Part shown: one piece after another, positions 22,604-22,720 of the stretch
Layout: every line of letters starts with the position of its first letter
Numbering within the stretch: the first letter of the stretch is position 1
NCBI GenBank assembly: GCA_031282905.1
Contig: JAITCV010000159.1
Coordinates: forward strand, 1-22,720
Direction of reading: 5' to 3'
Length of the DNA stretch: 22,720 nucleotides
Source of the DNA: Azoarcus sp.
Lineage (GTDB): Bacteria > Pseudomonadota > Gammaproteobacteria > Burkholderiales > Rhodocyclaceae
The notes under the pieces: model-generated
The model's database searches: none
What the model saw: only the letters and a program-made list of their open reading frames with translations
Told to the model about the DNA's origin: nothing
Translations under genes and position numbers: made by a program

Positions 22604-22720
22604 ATGTCCATTCTTGTCTGCGGTTCGATGGCTTACGACAATATCATGGTTTTTGGTGATCGTTTCAAGAATCATATCCTGCCCGAGCAGATTCACATCC
22701 TGAATGTGTCGTTCATCGTG
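22604..22720 (+). CDS. PfkB-family sugar/nucleoside kinase, 5' fragment cut by window edge
   Basis: The visible 39 residues start MSILVCGSMAYDNIMVFGDR, followed by FKNHILPEQIHILNVSFIV. This is the N-terminal strand and substrate loop of PfkB (ribokinase) family proteins (CGSxxxD), close in style to the adenosine kinase-like carbohydrate kinases of betaproteobacteria. The catalytic Asp and the second signature lie outside the window. GGGG lies nine bases upstream of ATG 22604; an in-frame ATG at 22595 (MRAMSI) has no room for that site. The substrate is unknown. The family call rests on a short segment but the pattern is clear. Confidence 0.8.
   Translation, partial: MSILVCGSMAYDNIMVFGDRFKNHILPEQIHILNVSFIV

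Noticed and set aside
1..22720. tRNA or rRNA genes
   Set aside because: I saw no cloverleaf with a GTTCGANNC arm or rRNA-like sequence in the intergenic regions.

Overview
The window looks like chromosomal DNA of a GC-rich Gram-negative bacterium, most likely a betaproteobacterium (Rhodocyclales-like is my inference). It has an outer-membrane autotransporter, a porin, Slt-type lytic transglycosylase, topoisomerase IV ParE, a bacterial Cca with an HD domain, and Lgt. Several protein styles, such as the ParE N-terminus and the half-size PstS-like protein beside a porin, fit that group. I identified everything by reading translated sequence; no database search was possible.

Layout. 1-590 (-): purN, running off the left edge. 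1057-3021 (+): membrane GGDEF-EAL c-di-GMP protein. 3261-5234 (-): parE. 5235-7550: a repeat-dense accessory stretch with a heptamer microsatellite, a 21-bp minisatellite reading as APLSEDN repeats, an unrecognised 237-aa gene at 6067-6780, and three copies of a composite REP/BIME-like element. 7551-11570 (+): large type Va autotransporter, closed by a bidirectional terminator shared with the convergent gene. 11714-12340 (-): SatP/YaaH-type acetate transporter homologue. 12594-13190 (-): 5-formyltetrahydrofolate cyclo-ligase, divergent from the slt-cca pair (13243-16490, +). 16676-17092 (+): truncated AAA-ATPase-like gene. 17250-21614 (-): tightly packed cluster of small ORF, PAS-GGDEF-EAL protein, porin-like protein and half-size PstS-like periplasmic protein. 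21683-22486 (-): lgt. 22604-22720 (+): start of a PfkB-type sugar kinase, running off the right edge.

How the genes may work together. purN, parE, 5-FCL, slt, cca and lgt are ordinary housekeeping genes. Two regions are accessory. The repeat-rich stretch leads into a secreted surface protein. The minus-strand cluster places a c-di-GMP phosphodiesterase with a periplasmic sensor region in overlap with an outer-membrane channel and a periplasmic solute-binding-like protein, which suggests a sensing unit (inference). The start of this cluster carries an inverted repeat that would pair with the ribosome-binding site of the small leading ORF.

Most unexplained signals are in the repeats. At least four families of short palindromic repeats occur between genes, and one of them appears to have supplied the last codons of cca.
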